From contig CP085323.1 of the NCBI GenBank assembly GCA_022870745.1, positions 1,364,001 to 1,428,000 of the forward strand: 64,000 bases of DNA. Direction: 5' to 3'. The translations under genes were made by a program, and so were the position numbers. Each line of letters starts with the position of its first letter. Positions within the stretch are counted from its first letter, which is position 1. The stretch comes from Silvibacterium acidisoli (GTDB taxonomy: Bacteria; Acidobacteriota; Terriglobia; Terriglobales; Acidobacteriaceae). This document shows, piece by piece, positions 16,230 through 24,041 of the stretch. The notes beneath the pieces were generated by a model. It was given only the letters and a program-made list of their open reading frames with translations, did no database searches and was not told the origin of the DNA.

Positions 16230-17102
16230 TTATTCGAAAGCCGCGCGATTCTGCTTCACGAAGTCTGCAAGGTTTTGAGGCTTACGGCCGGTGATCATTT
16301 CAACCACATCATTCGTGCCTGCCATCATGTTGTGGTCCTGATCGTAGGTAATACCGGCGAGATGCTGCGCAAGGTACGGAATGACCTGCTTGCCTTCGTA
16401 TATGTCGCTGATCCACTCTTCGGGCGGCACCTGTTGATAGTTCACTTGCCTGCCAAGGGCGATTGAGACCTCTTCGGCAACCTGAGGCGCGGTTAGTTCG
16501 GCAGGGCCAAAGAGCTCATACACTTTGCCCACGTGCGAATCAGGATGAGCAAGCATCGCGGCGATCACATGCCCCAGATCCTCCGCGGCGATCGGCGCGA
16601 AACGCCCTGCCGTTCCAAACGGGACATGATATTTGCCAGCCTTGATTCCCTTTCGCATGTATAGCAACCAGTTGTGGAAGATTGTCGGCCGCAAGTGGGC
16701 TACAGGCGTGCCGGCCCAGTCGAAGACGCGTTCAGCGATCCAATGGGCCAGCGCTGCATTGCTGAGCGCGTCCTCGCGAGCGGTGCGCTGAGACATACTG
16801 ACGAGAAACTCTGTTTTCGCTTCCAATGCGGCTTCGGCGAAGTAGACGGCTGCTTCCACGAGGCCGGGCCGTATGGGATATACGAAGTAGGCGCGCTGCA
16901 CTCCCTGGAAAGCCCTGCGAAGCGCGCGCACATCCAAGAGATCGCCAACCGCGACCTCTGCCCCCAGGTCTACGAGCTTGCTTGAGCGATCATCCTCTTT
17001 GTGTACAAGAGCCCGCACAGGAAATCCCTGCTCGACAAGGAGACGGGTTGCGACCCGGCCGGTGGATCCCGCAGCACCTGCAATCAAAATTCTTGGCTTC
17101 AT
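16230..17102 (-). CDS. NmrA-like NAD(P)-binding protein
   Basis: 290 residues. The N-terminal ILIAGAAGSTGRVA loop binds NAD(P); YFVYPIRPGL and LRPTIFHNW are typical of NmrA/QOR2-like proteins. These act as redox-sensing regulators or NADPH:quinone reductases and cannot be told apart here. It heads a minus-strand set with the methyltransferase and reductase. Two paralogues lie at 30715 and 31845 in the second module. Confidence 0.87.
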   Translation of the reverse strand: MKPRILIAGAAGSTGRVATRLLVEQGFPVRALVHKEDDRSSKLVDLGAEVAVGDLLDVRALRRAFQGVQRAYFVYPIRPGLVEAAVYFAEAALEAKTEFLVSMSQRTAREDALSNAALAHWIAERVFDWAGTPVAHLRPTIFHNWLLYMRKGIKAGKYHVPFGTAGRFAPIAAEDLGHVIAAMLAHPDSHVGKVYELFGPAELTAPQVAEEVSIALGRQVNYQQVPPEEWISDIYEGKQVIPYLAQHLAGITYDQDHNMMAGTNDVVEMITGRKPQNLADFVKQNRAAFE

Positions 17103-17236
17103 GTTGGAAATTCTCCAATCGATCTCGAATCATTACTCAACGCGCTACAACCTCCACTAACCTAGCGGGTCACGACTCCCGGCACTAGGTGCGTAAATGC
17201 CAATGACCGGGGCATTTGCGTCATTGCTTTTGTTTG

Positions 17237-17860
17237 TCATTTCTGCGTTCGCAAGGAGGTCTTTGCTGCATCTGCAAGGGTCGCGACGGCTGCTCCGAGC
17301 ATGATCGCGTCCTTGATGATGAGGCGGCCTACTCCAGAGAGGTATGGAAATCCGTGCGTGGAGTCTCCCAGCGCGGGAACCCAGGCTTCGGGTGTGGTCA
17401 CAAGAAATGACAGCGTAGTGAGCGCCATGAAAATCAAAAGGAAGCTCCCAATCGCCGAGATGCGCGGCCAAATCGGATAAAGAGCGATCAGTATCCCGAT
17501 CGTGACAATGAGGGTCCCAAGAGCATTCGAGAATGAATACGTTCCGTTGCTTTGCTGCCACTCGCGATGGGCCGGAATGAGCTCGCCTTCCTTGTTCATG
17601 TAGTGGTGATATTCGGGCGCCGGGTGATGGTAGAAGAATGACATCATAGGGCTGTTGGAAACGAGCGGCACAATGCTGTCTGCTTCGTAAGAAGCGAACT
17701 TGAGACCACCGATCCATACGAGAACGATCACCAGACCGAGGCGAAGCATTCCCATGCCAAGGCGATCGAGCCTGGACGCTGCAGTCAGAGCACGCAGTAG
17801 AGCGCTCTTCGGCCCTGTTTCCATCTCGGTTCCTAGTGAAGTGAATTTCTGAGTAATCAC
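17237..17860 (-). CDS. RclC/YkgB-like (DUF417) inner-membrane protein
   Basis: 207 residues from a GTG at 17860 with AAAGGAGAAA ideally placed; the longer frame to 17902 is not supported. The DUF417 signature is present: LVIVLVWIGGLKFASYEADSI, VSNSPMMSFFY, then three further hydrophobic helices and GRLIIKDAIMLGAA. In E. coli RclC belongs to the reactive-chlorine defence set and is needed for resistance to HOCl. It is divergent from an RclR-like AraC gene, as expected for this system. Confidence 0.85.
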   Translation of the reverse strand: MITQKFTSLGTEMETGPKSALLRALTAASRLDRLGMGMLRLGLVIVLVWIGGLKFASYEADSIVPLVSNSPMMSFFYHHPAPEYHHYMNKEGELIPAHREWQQSNGTYSFSNALGTLIVTIGILIALYPIWPRISAIGSFLLIFMALTTLSFLVTTPEAWVPALGDSTHGFPYLSGVGRLIIKDAIMLGAAVATLADAAKTSLRTQK

Positions 17861-17875
17861 GGCTTTCTCCTTTGC

Positions 17876-17889
17876 GTTCCAGCTGGAAC
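17876..17889. promoter_or_regulatory. Perfect 14-bp palindrome in the rclC/rclR-like intergenic region
   Basis: GTTCCAGCTGGAAC lies just upstream of the rclC-like ribosome site, between the divergent genes. It is a candidate regulator site or leader hairpin. Binding by the RclR-like protein is inference. Confidence 0.45.
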
Positions 17890-17967
17890 ACCAACAAATC
17901 AAGGATCGCCCCCCTGGCGAGATGCATGATCACCGTTAGTCTCGAAATGTTATCCTTGCGTATCGCC

Positions 17968-18801
17968 ATGGACACGCTTTCCTCACTGTTCACCCAGTAC
18001 ACGTTGTCGGCAACGGTCTTCTTCTCAGGAAGACTCTGCGGGATATCGAGCGATCACGCCAGCGACACAGCAGGACATCTCCATGTGTTGCGTCGGGGAA
18101 CTCTCCGTATCGAACGGGGCCGCAAGAAGCCACAGGTCGTGTCTGAACCAGCGGTCCTGTTCTCTCCTCGCCCTCAGATTCACCGCTTCACAACGGATAA
18201 AGAGATTGGCGCTGAATTGGTATGCGCAACGGTCGAGTTTGGCGCGGGGATGCTCAATCCCGTCGTGCGATCTTTACCGGATTTATTGGTCGTGGTGTTG
18301 AGAACTATGCCTGCTCTGGAGCCAGCGGTCGACCTCTTGTTCACCGAGGCATTCGCAGCGGACACCGGCAGGCAAGCTGCCGTCAACCGCCTGGCTGAAT
18401 ACGTGATCCTTCTTCTTCTGCGTAATGCCGGTTCGACGAACCTGATTCGCAAGGGCACTCTTGCAGGGCTGGCTGATCCGCGTCTCTCAAAGGCAATCAG
18501 CGCTATTCACGCAGGTCCTGCGTTGCCCTGGACTCTTGAGTCTATGGCCGAGGAGGCAGGCATGTCACGGGCGCGCTTCGCGTTGCATTTCAACAACGTC
18601 GTGGGGACAACACCGTTCGATTACCTGGCGGAGTGGCGTATCGGCACGGCTCAGGCCATGCTCAAAAGAGGCCAAGCATTGAAGCTTGTTGCCCCGGAAG
18701 TTGGCTATTCCGGTACTGCTGCGCTCAGTCGAGCTTTCCTCAAACACACAGGAGAGACACCGACAGGTTGGCTTGCAAGAAACTCGGATGCAAAGGTGTA
18801 A
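17968..18801 (+). CDS. RclR-like AraC-family redox regulator
   Basis: 277 residues from the ATG at 17968. N-terminal cupin-type domain, C-terminal double helix-turn-helix (SMAEEAGMSRARFALHFNNV and VAPEVGYSGTAALSRAF). Cys24 (GRLCGIS) and Cys86 (ELVCATVEF) fall where E. coli RclR has its two redox-sensing cysteines (Cys21 and Cys89), and the divergent neighbour is RclC-like. This supports a sensor of hypochlorous acid or related oxidants. The cysteine match is from memory of the E. coli protein and should be aligned. Confidence 0.82.
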   Translation: MDTLSSLFTQYTLSATVFFSGRLCGISSDHASDTAGHLHVLRRGTLRIERGRKKPQVVSEPAVLFSPRPQIHRFTTDKEIGAELVCATVEFGAGMLNPVVRSLPDLLVVVLRTMPALEPAVDLLFTEAFAADTGRQAAVNRLAEYVILLLLRNAGSTNLIRKGTLAGLADPRLSKAISAIHAGPALPWTLESMAEEAGMSRARFALHFNNVVGTTPFDYLAEWRIGTAQAMLKRGQALKLVAPEVGYSGTAALSRAFLKHTGETPTGWLARNSDAKV

Positions 18802-18864
18802 GAAATCTCTATCTCCTGCGTTCGAATGCATAGACGCGCAAGTGGCGTCGAAAGGAGATAGACG

Positions 18865-18936
18865 ATGAAATGCCAGAACTGCTCTTGTGGCCCGCACTGC
18901 GAATGTGTCACCTGCACATGCAAAGTCCGCAGCTAA
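18865..18936 (+). CDS. 23-residue Cys-rich protein, metallothionein-like
   Basis: A very short gene: ATG at 18865, TAA at 18934, with AAAGGAG eight bases before the start, the best ribosome site in the area. The product has seven Cys (3, 6, 8, 12, 14, 17, 19) and one His (11) in 23 residues, in C-x2-C-x-C, C-x-C and C-x2-C-x-C groups, so it should bind soft metals or be a thiol buffer. It starts 63 bases after the RclR-like gene. Its CVTCTCK ending resembles the CLNCTCK tail of the next gene, a sigma factor. No family is known to me. Confidence 0.75.
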   Translation: MKCQNCSCGPHCECVTCTCKVRS

Positions 18937-18954
18937 TCCACGCTCATCCAATGC

Positions 18955-18980
18955 GATTGGGAGGCCTCGGCCTCCCAATC
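18955..18980 (+). terminator. Hairpin between the Cys-rich mini-gene and the sigma factor gene
   Basis: GATTGGGAGGCC (18955-18966) and GGCCTCCCAATC (18969-18980) form a perfect 12-bp inverted repeat with a 2-base centre. No T-run follows, and the sigma gene's GGAG starts at the next base, so it may be an attenuator or a structure that limits sigma factor translation rather than a full terminator. Confidence 0.5.
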
Positions 18981-18989
18981 GGAGATCTC

Positions 18990-19535
18990 ATGACGAAACC
19001 ACTGGATGAACTTCTTGTACATCGCAAGGAGTTCCCGGCTTTTGTGAAGCGGCGCGTTTCGGATGATGGCCTAGCCGAAGATATCGTGCAAACTGCCTAT
19101 CTTCGCGCCTTCGAGCATCATGATGATTTCGACCCAGGCGAGTCCGCGGTGTCATGGTTCTACCGTCTGCTACGCGATGCCGCGATTGACAACTGCCGTC
19201 ACCGATCCGTCAAGGACAAGGCTCTCGAAGCCTTGGCCTGCGAGATGGAGATAACGCCGACACGCGAACAGGAACTTGATATCTGTTCGTGTCTGCAACG
19301 TGTCTTGAACGATCCAAAGCCTGACTACGCGGAGAGCATCCGCGCCATCGATCTTGAAGATCAGCCGGTGCAGGATTTCGCTGCCCGCAATGGGATTTCA
19401 GCGTCTGACGCATCGGTACGAGTGCATCTTGCACGGGCAGCCCTGCGGAACAACCTGCTGCGCACCTGTTCCAGTTGCGCGGAAAAAGGCTGCCTGAACT
19501 GCACCTGCAAGAAGTCGAAACAGACGCAGGCATGA
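18990..19535 (+). CDS. Sigma-70 family (ECF-like) factor with Cys-rich C-terminal tail
   Basis: 181 residues from the ATG at 18990 (GGAG five bases upstream). Region 2 is seen at AEDIVQTAYLRAFEHHDDF and SWFYRLLRDAAIDNCRHR; region 4 at VQDFAARNGISASDASVRVHLARAALR. After region 4 comes an extra tail with Cys160, 163, 168, 171 and 173 (C-x2-C-x4-C-x2-C-x-C), likely a metal or redox site. Cys-rich C-terminal domains are known in metal-sensing ECF factors such as CorE of Myxococcus, though the spacing differs here. No anti-sigma gene follows. Its place after rclR-like and a Cys-rich mini-gene suggests metal or oxidant response. Confidence 0.83.
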   Translation: MTKPLDELLVHRKEFPAFVKRRVSDDGLAEDIVQTAYLRAFEHHDDFDPGESAVSWFYRLLRDAAIDNCRHRSVKDKALEALACEMEITPTREQELDICSCLQRVLNDPKPDYAESIRAIDLEDQPVQDFAARNGISASDASVRVHLARAALRNNLLRTCSSCAEKGCLNCTCKKSKQTQA

Positions 19536-19583
19536 TGCGAGTCCAGTTGCGGTGAACCAGGCATCAGATCTCGGCGCTTCAGC

Positions 19584-20576
19584 CTATTTGCTTGAGGCCG
19601 CCGGGATTTGAGCTGCACGCCCCAGCCACTTCCCGCGCGCGATAAACCACAAGCTCAGAATCGCGGTACCGATCAGGACCGATAACGGGAACCACCAGTT
19701 CGGATCACGAATGACAAACGGGAGCAGACCGATCGCAAGAGCTGGAGGCATGCGAACCTGAAAAACGCGCAGCAGCAAAATAGAGATAGCTACCGTGACA
19801 GCGACACTCAGTGTGCTTTGCCCCATGAGGCGTAACATCACGAGCCCGACCGAAGCGGTAAGGAAGCAGAAGAGTGGAAAGAGAAACGGGCGCTTCACCC
19901 ATCCCGGCACTTCCGGATGTCCAAGAATCTCATAAGCCATCACAATGAGTGGTGGGAACAGGATGAACCGTAGGCCGGTACGCTCGCCGATCAAAGCCGC
20001 AACAGCCACGAAGGCAAGCACGTGAAGAAGACCCGTTCGGTCCTTCGTATTGCTTTCCAGTTGGTCGTCCAGACTCTCGATCTGCCGCGGCTGCATGATC
20101 GGATCGGGTTGCTGGGAAACGCGCTTCCAGATCAATAAAGCAATCACAAGAGCGACGAGCCCCATTATGACCGCTGCAGGGTACATCCAGCGCCGCTCTC
20201 CCAATACGAGTGGCAGAATGCCTGCAGAGAACGCAGGGCCAATAGATGACCTCAAGAGACGAATCACCAGGAAGCTGAGGACGGTGATTACTAGAACCCC
20301 TGCCACACCGAAATGAGAAAAGCGTGTGACTGCGAGACCGATGGCTCCGCAGATCGCGGGTGTTACCACGAGACGAACAGGTTGAGCGGCCCACTTGCCA
20401 CGGGGGCGGGTGAATACGTCATGTGCCAGAGCAGCAAGTTCAGGGAAAAGCAGGAGCTGTAAGTGACTCGCATTCGCAACAGCCGCGACGCAGGCTACGA
20501 AACAAACGGCTACGCCTTCCGCTATCCAGATCCTCGTTCTGCTCAGCTCCGAACCACCCAATGCGGTCATCTCCAT
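19584..20576 (-). CDS. Integral membrane protein, possible tandem HPP-like
   Basis: 330 residues with eight or nine hydrophobic segments arranged as two similar halves: FPELAALAHDVF...VTPAICGAIG...GILPLVLGERRWMYP and FPPLIVMAYEIL...FCFLTASVGLV...AIGLLPFVIRDPNWWFP. This internal duplication resembles the HPP family of four-helix units, though the HPP tripeptide itself is not present. Function unknown; transport is plausible. Convergent with the sigma factor gene. Confidence 0.7.
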   Translation of the reverse strand: MEMTALGGSELSRTRIWIAEGVAVCFVACVAAVANASHLQLLLFPELAALAHDVFTRPRGKWAAQPVRLVVTPAICGAIGLAVTRFSHFGVAGVLVITVLSFLVIRLLRSSIGPAFSAGILPLVLGERRWMYPAAVIMGLVALVIALLIWKRVSQQPDPIMQPRQIESLDDQLESNTKDRTGLLHVLAFVAVAALIGERTGLRFILFPPLIVMAYEILGHPEVPGWVKRPFLFPLFCFLTASVGLVMLRLMGQSTLSVAVTVAISILLLRVFQVRMPPALAIGLLPFVIRDPNWWFPLSVLIGTAILSLWFIARGKWLGRAAQIPAASSK

Positions 20577-20613
20577 TCATGGCTGCGCCAGCCTGGAGGC
20601 CGGCGCCGATCCT

Positions 20614-21492
20614 TCAAATGTTATGTTCTTGAATCCACGTGACAATGGCGTTGCCGATCATCTCTGCTGAATCTTCCTGGAGGAAGTGTCGGCCGGGGAC
20701 AGTCACCTCCGTCTGATTTCTCCATGCTCGGCAGAACTCACGTGGCGCTCCCGTTAGGATGGCGCCTGGTTCTGCGTTCACGAAGAGCTTTGGAATCTCG
20801 TTGCTCTCCATCCAGCGAGAGTAGCCGTCGATGGTAGCGACCACATCTGCTGGTTCTCCAGCGATCGGAATCTGGCGTGGCCAGGTCAGGGTAGGCCAGC
20901 GATCCTGTTCTCTCAGGAAGGGCTTGCGATACTCAGCCATCTCAAAGTCAGACAGTGTTCGAATTATCAATTTCGGCAGGAGCTCTTCGACAAAGAGGTT
21001 TTGTTTGAGGATCAGATCCTCGCCTTCTTCCGAACGCAGGGCCATGAAGGTCGGGCGCAGTTCGCTACCGCTATCGGTGGCTCTGAAGTTGCGAACGATC
21101 GTTTCCATGTAGACAAAACCCTGAACGCGATCACGATGGTGATTCGCCCAGTCGAAACCCAGTACGGCTCCCCAATCGTGCCCGACCAGGATGACCCGCC
21201 GATTGAGACCAGTCACAGCCTCCATGAACGCCCATAGATATTCTCGATGCGTGGCCAGGCAATACGTGTCCGTGGAGGTCGGACGAATCTTTGCGGAATC
21301 TCCCATTCCGATGAGATCCGGCACGATGATATGCCCAAGACCTTCAAGCGAAGGCACCACGTCACGCCAGATGTAGGACGAAGTAGGGTTGCCGTGAAGA
21401 AAAAGTATCGGAGTTCCGCGCCCCCTTTCATGGTAGGCCATTTGACGGCCAAGAACGCTTACGGTTTTCTTTTCGAGAGGTAATTCTGTCAC
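20614..21492 (-). CDS. Haloalkane dehalogenase-like alpha/beta hydrolase
   Basis: 292 residues from a GTG at 21492 with AAGGAG before it, matching the family's usual length. HGNPTSSYIWRD carries the halide-binding Asn and Trp-side loop; the nucleophile elbow is VGHDWGAVLGFDWA (Asp nucleophile followed by Trp), the hallmark of subfamily II dehalogenases (DhaA/LinB). The catalytic acid and the late His (GRHFLQED) are present. The family hydrolyses haloalkanes to alcohols; the natural substrate is unknown. Confidence 0.88.
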   Translation of the reverse strand: MTELPLEKKTVSVLGRQMAYHERGRGTPILFLHGNPTSSYIWRDVVPSLEGLGHIIVPDLIGMGDSAKIRPTSTDTYCLATHREYLWAFMEAVTGLNRRVILVGHDWGAVLGFDWANHHRDRVQGFVYMETIVRNFRATDSGSELRPTFMALRSEEGEDLILKQNLFVEELLPKLIIRTLSDFEMAEYRKPFLREQDRWPTLTWPRQIPIAGEPADVVATIDGYSRWMESNEIPKLFVNAEPGAILTGAPREFCRAWRNQTEVTVPGRHFLQEDSAEMIGNAIVTWIQEHNI

Positions 21493-21547
21493 GGCGATCT
21501 CCTTATGAAGGCGACCTTGGCGGGCCGCCCAGCGCTGTGCGGATGGT

Positions 21548-22288
21548 TTAGCGACGCACTCTGGAGATTGCAAAGTTCTCGAGATCTGCGGCGATCAAAG
21601 TGCGCTCCCACAAAGGCTGCCCTTCTTCGCCCCTCAGACATATGCGACGTTTCCTCGCGAAGACGAAGCCGTCGACGACCTGGTGGTCGAGCATGTAGTG
21701 TGCGATCTTCAGGTTCTGGCGCACGTCTACGGTGTAGTCCTGGCGGCGCATGATTCCTTCTGAGTCGAAGTAGTGAATCTGCTCTTTGGAATGGGCTGGG
21801 TAGGAGTCAGGATAAGTCACCTTCAAGCCTTGCCAGGTTTCGCCACCTTCGCTCCAGGGCTCTGCGTTCTCGCACACAATTCCCGGCTCGAGGAACGAGT
21901 ATGGAAGCGTGTGGTACATCCAAAGCGAATACCCGAGGAAATAGATCAGCTGCGGGCCGGTCCAAGGCGCGCCCTGCGGCAGTTGCTCGAGCACTTCCCG
22001 CGGATGATCCAGCGACTCGACCAGGGTGCCGCCCTTCGATTCGATCCACGTACGATCTATCCGATAGATGCCAACTTGATCTTCAGATAGGAATGGTTTG
22101 AAGGTCACTTCTTTGACCTTCGTCGCGATATGAACCTGCATCGGTGCCTGAGTGAGAGCTTCGCCGAGCGGCCCTCGTTGCTTGAAACCCGAGCCCGAGG
22201 CTCGAAAGGTTGCGGAAATCTTATCGACACTACTCCATGGCTCCAGTCCACCGTGGGCCTCGATTACTTTTTTCACAAGAGAATTCAT
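21548..22288 (-). CDS. Conserved hypothetical protein
   Basis: 246 residues from the ATG at 22288 (MNSLVKKVIEAHGGLEPW); in-frame starts further upstream lack ribosome sites. The opening and the later pattern VGIYRIDRTWIESKGGTLVESLDHPRE and QIHYFDSEGIMRRQDYTVDV suggest a lipoprotein-localisation-like beta fold without a signal peptide. Proteins of this type often sit beside small oxidoreductases and hydrolases. Lies 55 bases upstream of the dehalogenase-like gene and is probably co-transcribed. Confidence 0.75.
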   Translation of the reverse strand: MNSLVKKVIEAHGGLEPWSSVDKISATFRASGSGFKQRGPLGEALTQAPMQVHIATKVKEVTFKPFLSEDQVGIYRIDRTWIESKGGTLVESLDHPREVLEQLPQGAPWTGPQLIYFLGYSLWMYHTLPYSFLEPGIVCENAEPWSEGGETWQGLKVTYPDSYPAHSKEQIHYFDSEGIMRRQDYTVDVRQNLKIAHYMLDHQVVDGFVFARKRRICLRGEEGQPLWERTLIAADLENFAISRVRR

Positions 22289-22869
22289 AGGCTCGCCACT
22301 CTCCTTCGCGTCGGTCATTGCGACTAAGAGCAATCTAGGCGATTGGGAGTACGCCTGCCAGAGGCACACATGACAATTTTGGCGGAATTCACGCCAACAC
22401 CAAAATCCACTGCGTAAAGGCGTGCCTCTGCTTCGTATGCGTGGCCAAGTGGATATGCCGCCCTTTTCACCGAGCGACGACGAAACCGGCTAGCCGATAT
22501 TTGCGAAGATGGTGCGACGTCGTCGCCGCGCTCGATGGAAGGCCTCTCGCAATCTCCGAAGGCATGATGCCAGGGCAGCGATGAATGCGCTTTAAGAGGT
22601 TCGTATCGGATTTTATCTGCAACGGCGTGCGCGATTATTCAAAGCTGTTCGTCCGATAGCTTCTATATCAACCACCCAGAGCGTGTTTGGGGCTCCAGCA
22701 ACCTCGACAAGTGCGTTGGAGATAACGCGCTCGTTGATGGGTCTCATTACAAGGCAGCAACTTCCGGGTGTGCGACCAACCATCTAGGACACCGGGCATG
22801 AAATCATCAGGCTTTAGAATTCCCTATGCGAACTCCTTGGGGCTCGCTAGCATCATGAGGAGCCTTTGG
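22289..22869. other. Gene-poor stretch before the accessory signal peptidase
   Basis: About 580 bases. No open frame with family features was found on either strand; a short frame from 22768 is only an upstream extension of the signal peptidase gene. Promoters for both flanking genes must lie here but none could be assigned. Confidence 0.4.
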
Positions 22870-23703
22870 ATGAGTCCAACGACGACGATTTTTCCTGGTT
22901 CAACGAAATCCGCTGCTTCCGCCAACATCAACCGGGAGGAAACTCCGTTCGAGGCGTTCGCCGGCATCTGCTCAGTTCTGGTGGTGGGTCTGTTCATTAT
23001 GACCTTCTTAGCTCAGAACTTCCTCATTCCGTCAGGCTCGATGAAAAACACTTTGCTTATCGGTGATCACCTGATGGTCGACCGTATCACGCTCATGCCG
23101 CAGGCTTCGTGGATGCCGCTAGCCAGTTATCGCGAGCCGAAGCGCGGCGATATCGTGGTGTTCTACAAGCCCGTTTATCAGCCTGGCATTGATCAGACTG
23201 ACGCGAATGGAACACCGCAATATACTCCCCTGGTCAAGAGATTGATTGGTGTACCAGGAGATCATATTCATTTGCGCAACGGCGTTGTGACGATCAATGG
23301 TGTCGCACAGCCTGTTGGGTTTGCGCAACCGACGACGCCGGATAATTTCAACGAGTTCCTCGATGATTTCCCCGCAGTACCCCCAACCCCGGAAATTGGG
23401 GCCACTGAGTCGTGGGCCGCGAGCTTCCCGAATGTCGTCCAGGGCGGTGACTTGGTGGTTCCGCCCGGCATGTACTTCATGATGGGCGACAATCGGCACA
23501 ACAGCCTGGACTCGCGTTACTGGGGCTTCGTACCGCGTGCCAACATAATTGGCCGTCCTCTGTTCAACTATTGGTCGTTCAATGCCAGAGATGGACAACT
23601 TGAACAAACGGGATTGGGTCACAATCTCGCGTGGATCAGCCACGTTCTGGTGCATTTCTTCCCAGATACGCGGTGGAAACGCACTTTCCATGTTGTTCGT
23701 TGA
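22870..23703 (+). CDS. Signal peptidase I, accessory copy
   Basis: 277 residues from the ATG at 22870, which has AGGAG seven bases before it. One N-terminal membrane helix (ICSVLVVGLFIMTFLAQNFLI) leads into the catalytic IPSGSM box (Ser57). The general-base Lys lies in VKRLIGVPGD and box E is MGDNRHNSLDSRYWGFVP. It removes signal peptides from exported proteins. It is a divergent paralogue of the housekeeping-region copy at 54203; the region between the boxes is longer here (FNEFLDDFPAVPPTPE). Confidence 0.93.
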   Translation: MSPTTTIFPGSTKSAASANINREETPFEAFAGICSVLVVGLFIMTFLAQNFLIPSGSMKNTLLIGDHLMVDRITLMPQASWMPLASYREPKRGDIVVFYKPVYQPGIDQTDANGTPQYTPLVKRLIGVPGDHIHLRNGVVTINGVAQPVGFAQPTTPDNFNEFLDDFPAVPPTPEIGATESWAASFPNVVQGGDLVVPPGMYFMMGDNRHNSLDSRYWGFVPRANIIGRPLFNYWSFNARDGQLEQTGLGHNLAWISHVLVHFFPDTRWKRTFHVVR

Positions 23704-24041
23704 AGCGAAATTGCAAGATCGCAATTCGGCCTTTCTGCGTTCAGGGCGAGTGACCGCCGACTCGTCAGCGACTCGCTTGGTTAACCTTCCCGACGAACCG
23801 GTTAGCGTCGGCAATCCGTCATGGCGAACTCCCTGGTTGACGCGTACAGGAAGAGTCACTGATCGAGAGCAAAAGCATGGAGCCCTTACAAGCAACTTGC
23901 ATCACGCAACGCACTGTTATCGACACCCCGTATGGGTGCTGCAGATTCCGTAAACACCAAAGTTCAGATACCATTTGGAAGATTCGCCTTAAGGCAAATG
24001 TCAACCGGCTTTTGTCGACTCTTCATTTCGAGTGATAGAAC
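23704..24041. other. Intergenic region between signal peptidase and GH79-like gene
   Basis: About 340 bases with no supported gene. An imperfect hairpin of CGAAATTGC and GCAATTCGG follows the signal peptidase stop (from about 23708) and may terminate it. Confidence 0.4.

Noticed and set aside
17175-17186. CTCCCGGCAC resembles the tRNA-Leu 3' end and could be an attachment site
   Set aside because: Only about ten bases match and neither the T-arm nor the CCA follows; chance is likely at this GC content.
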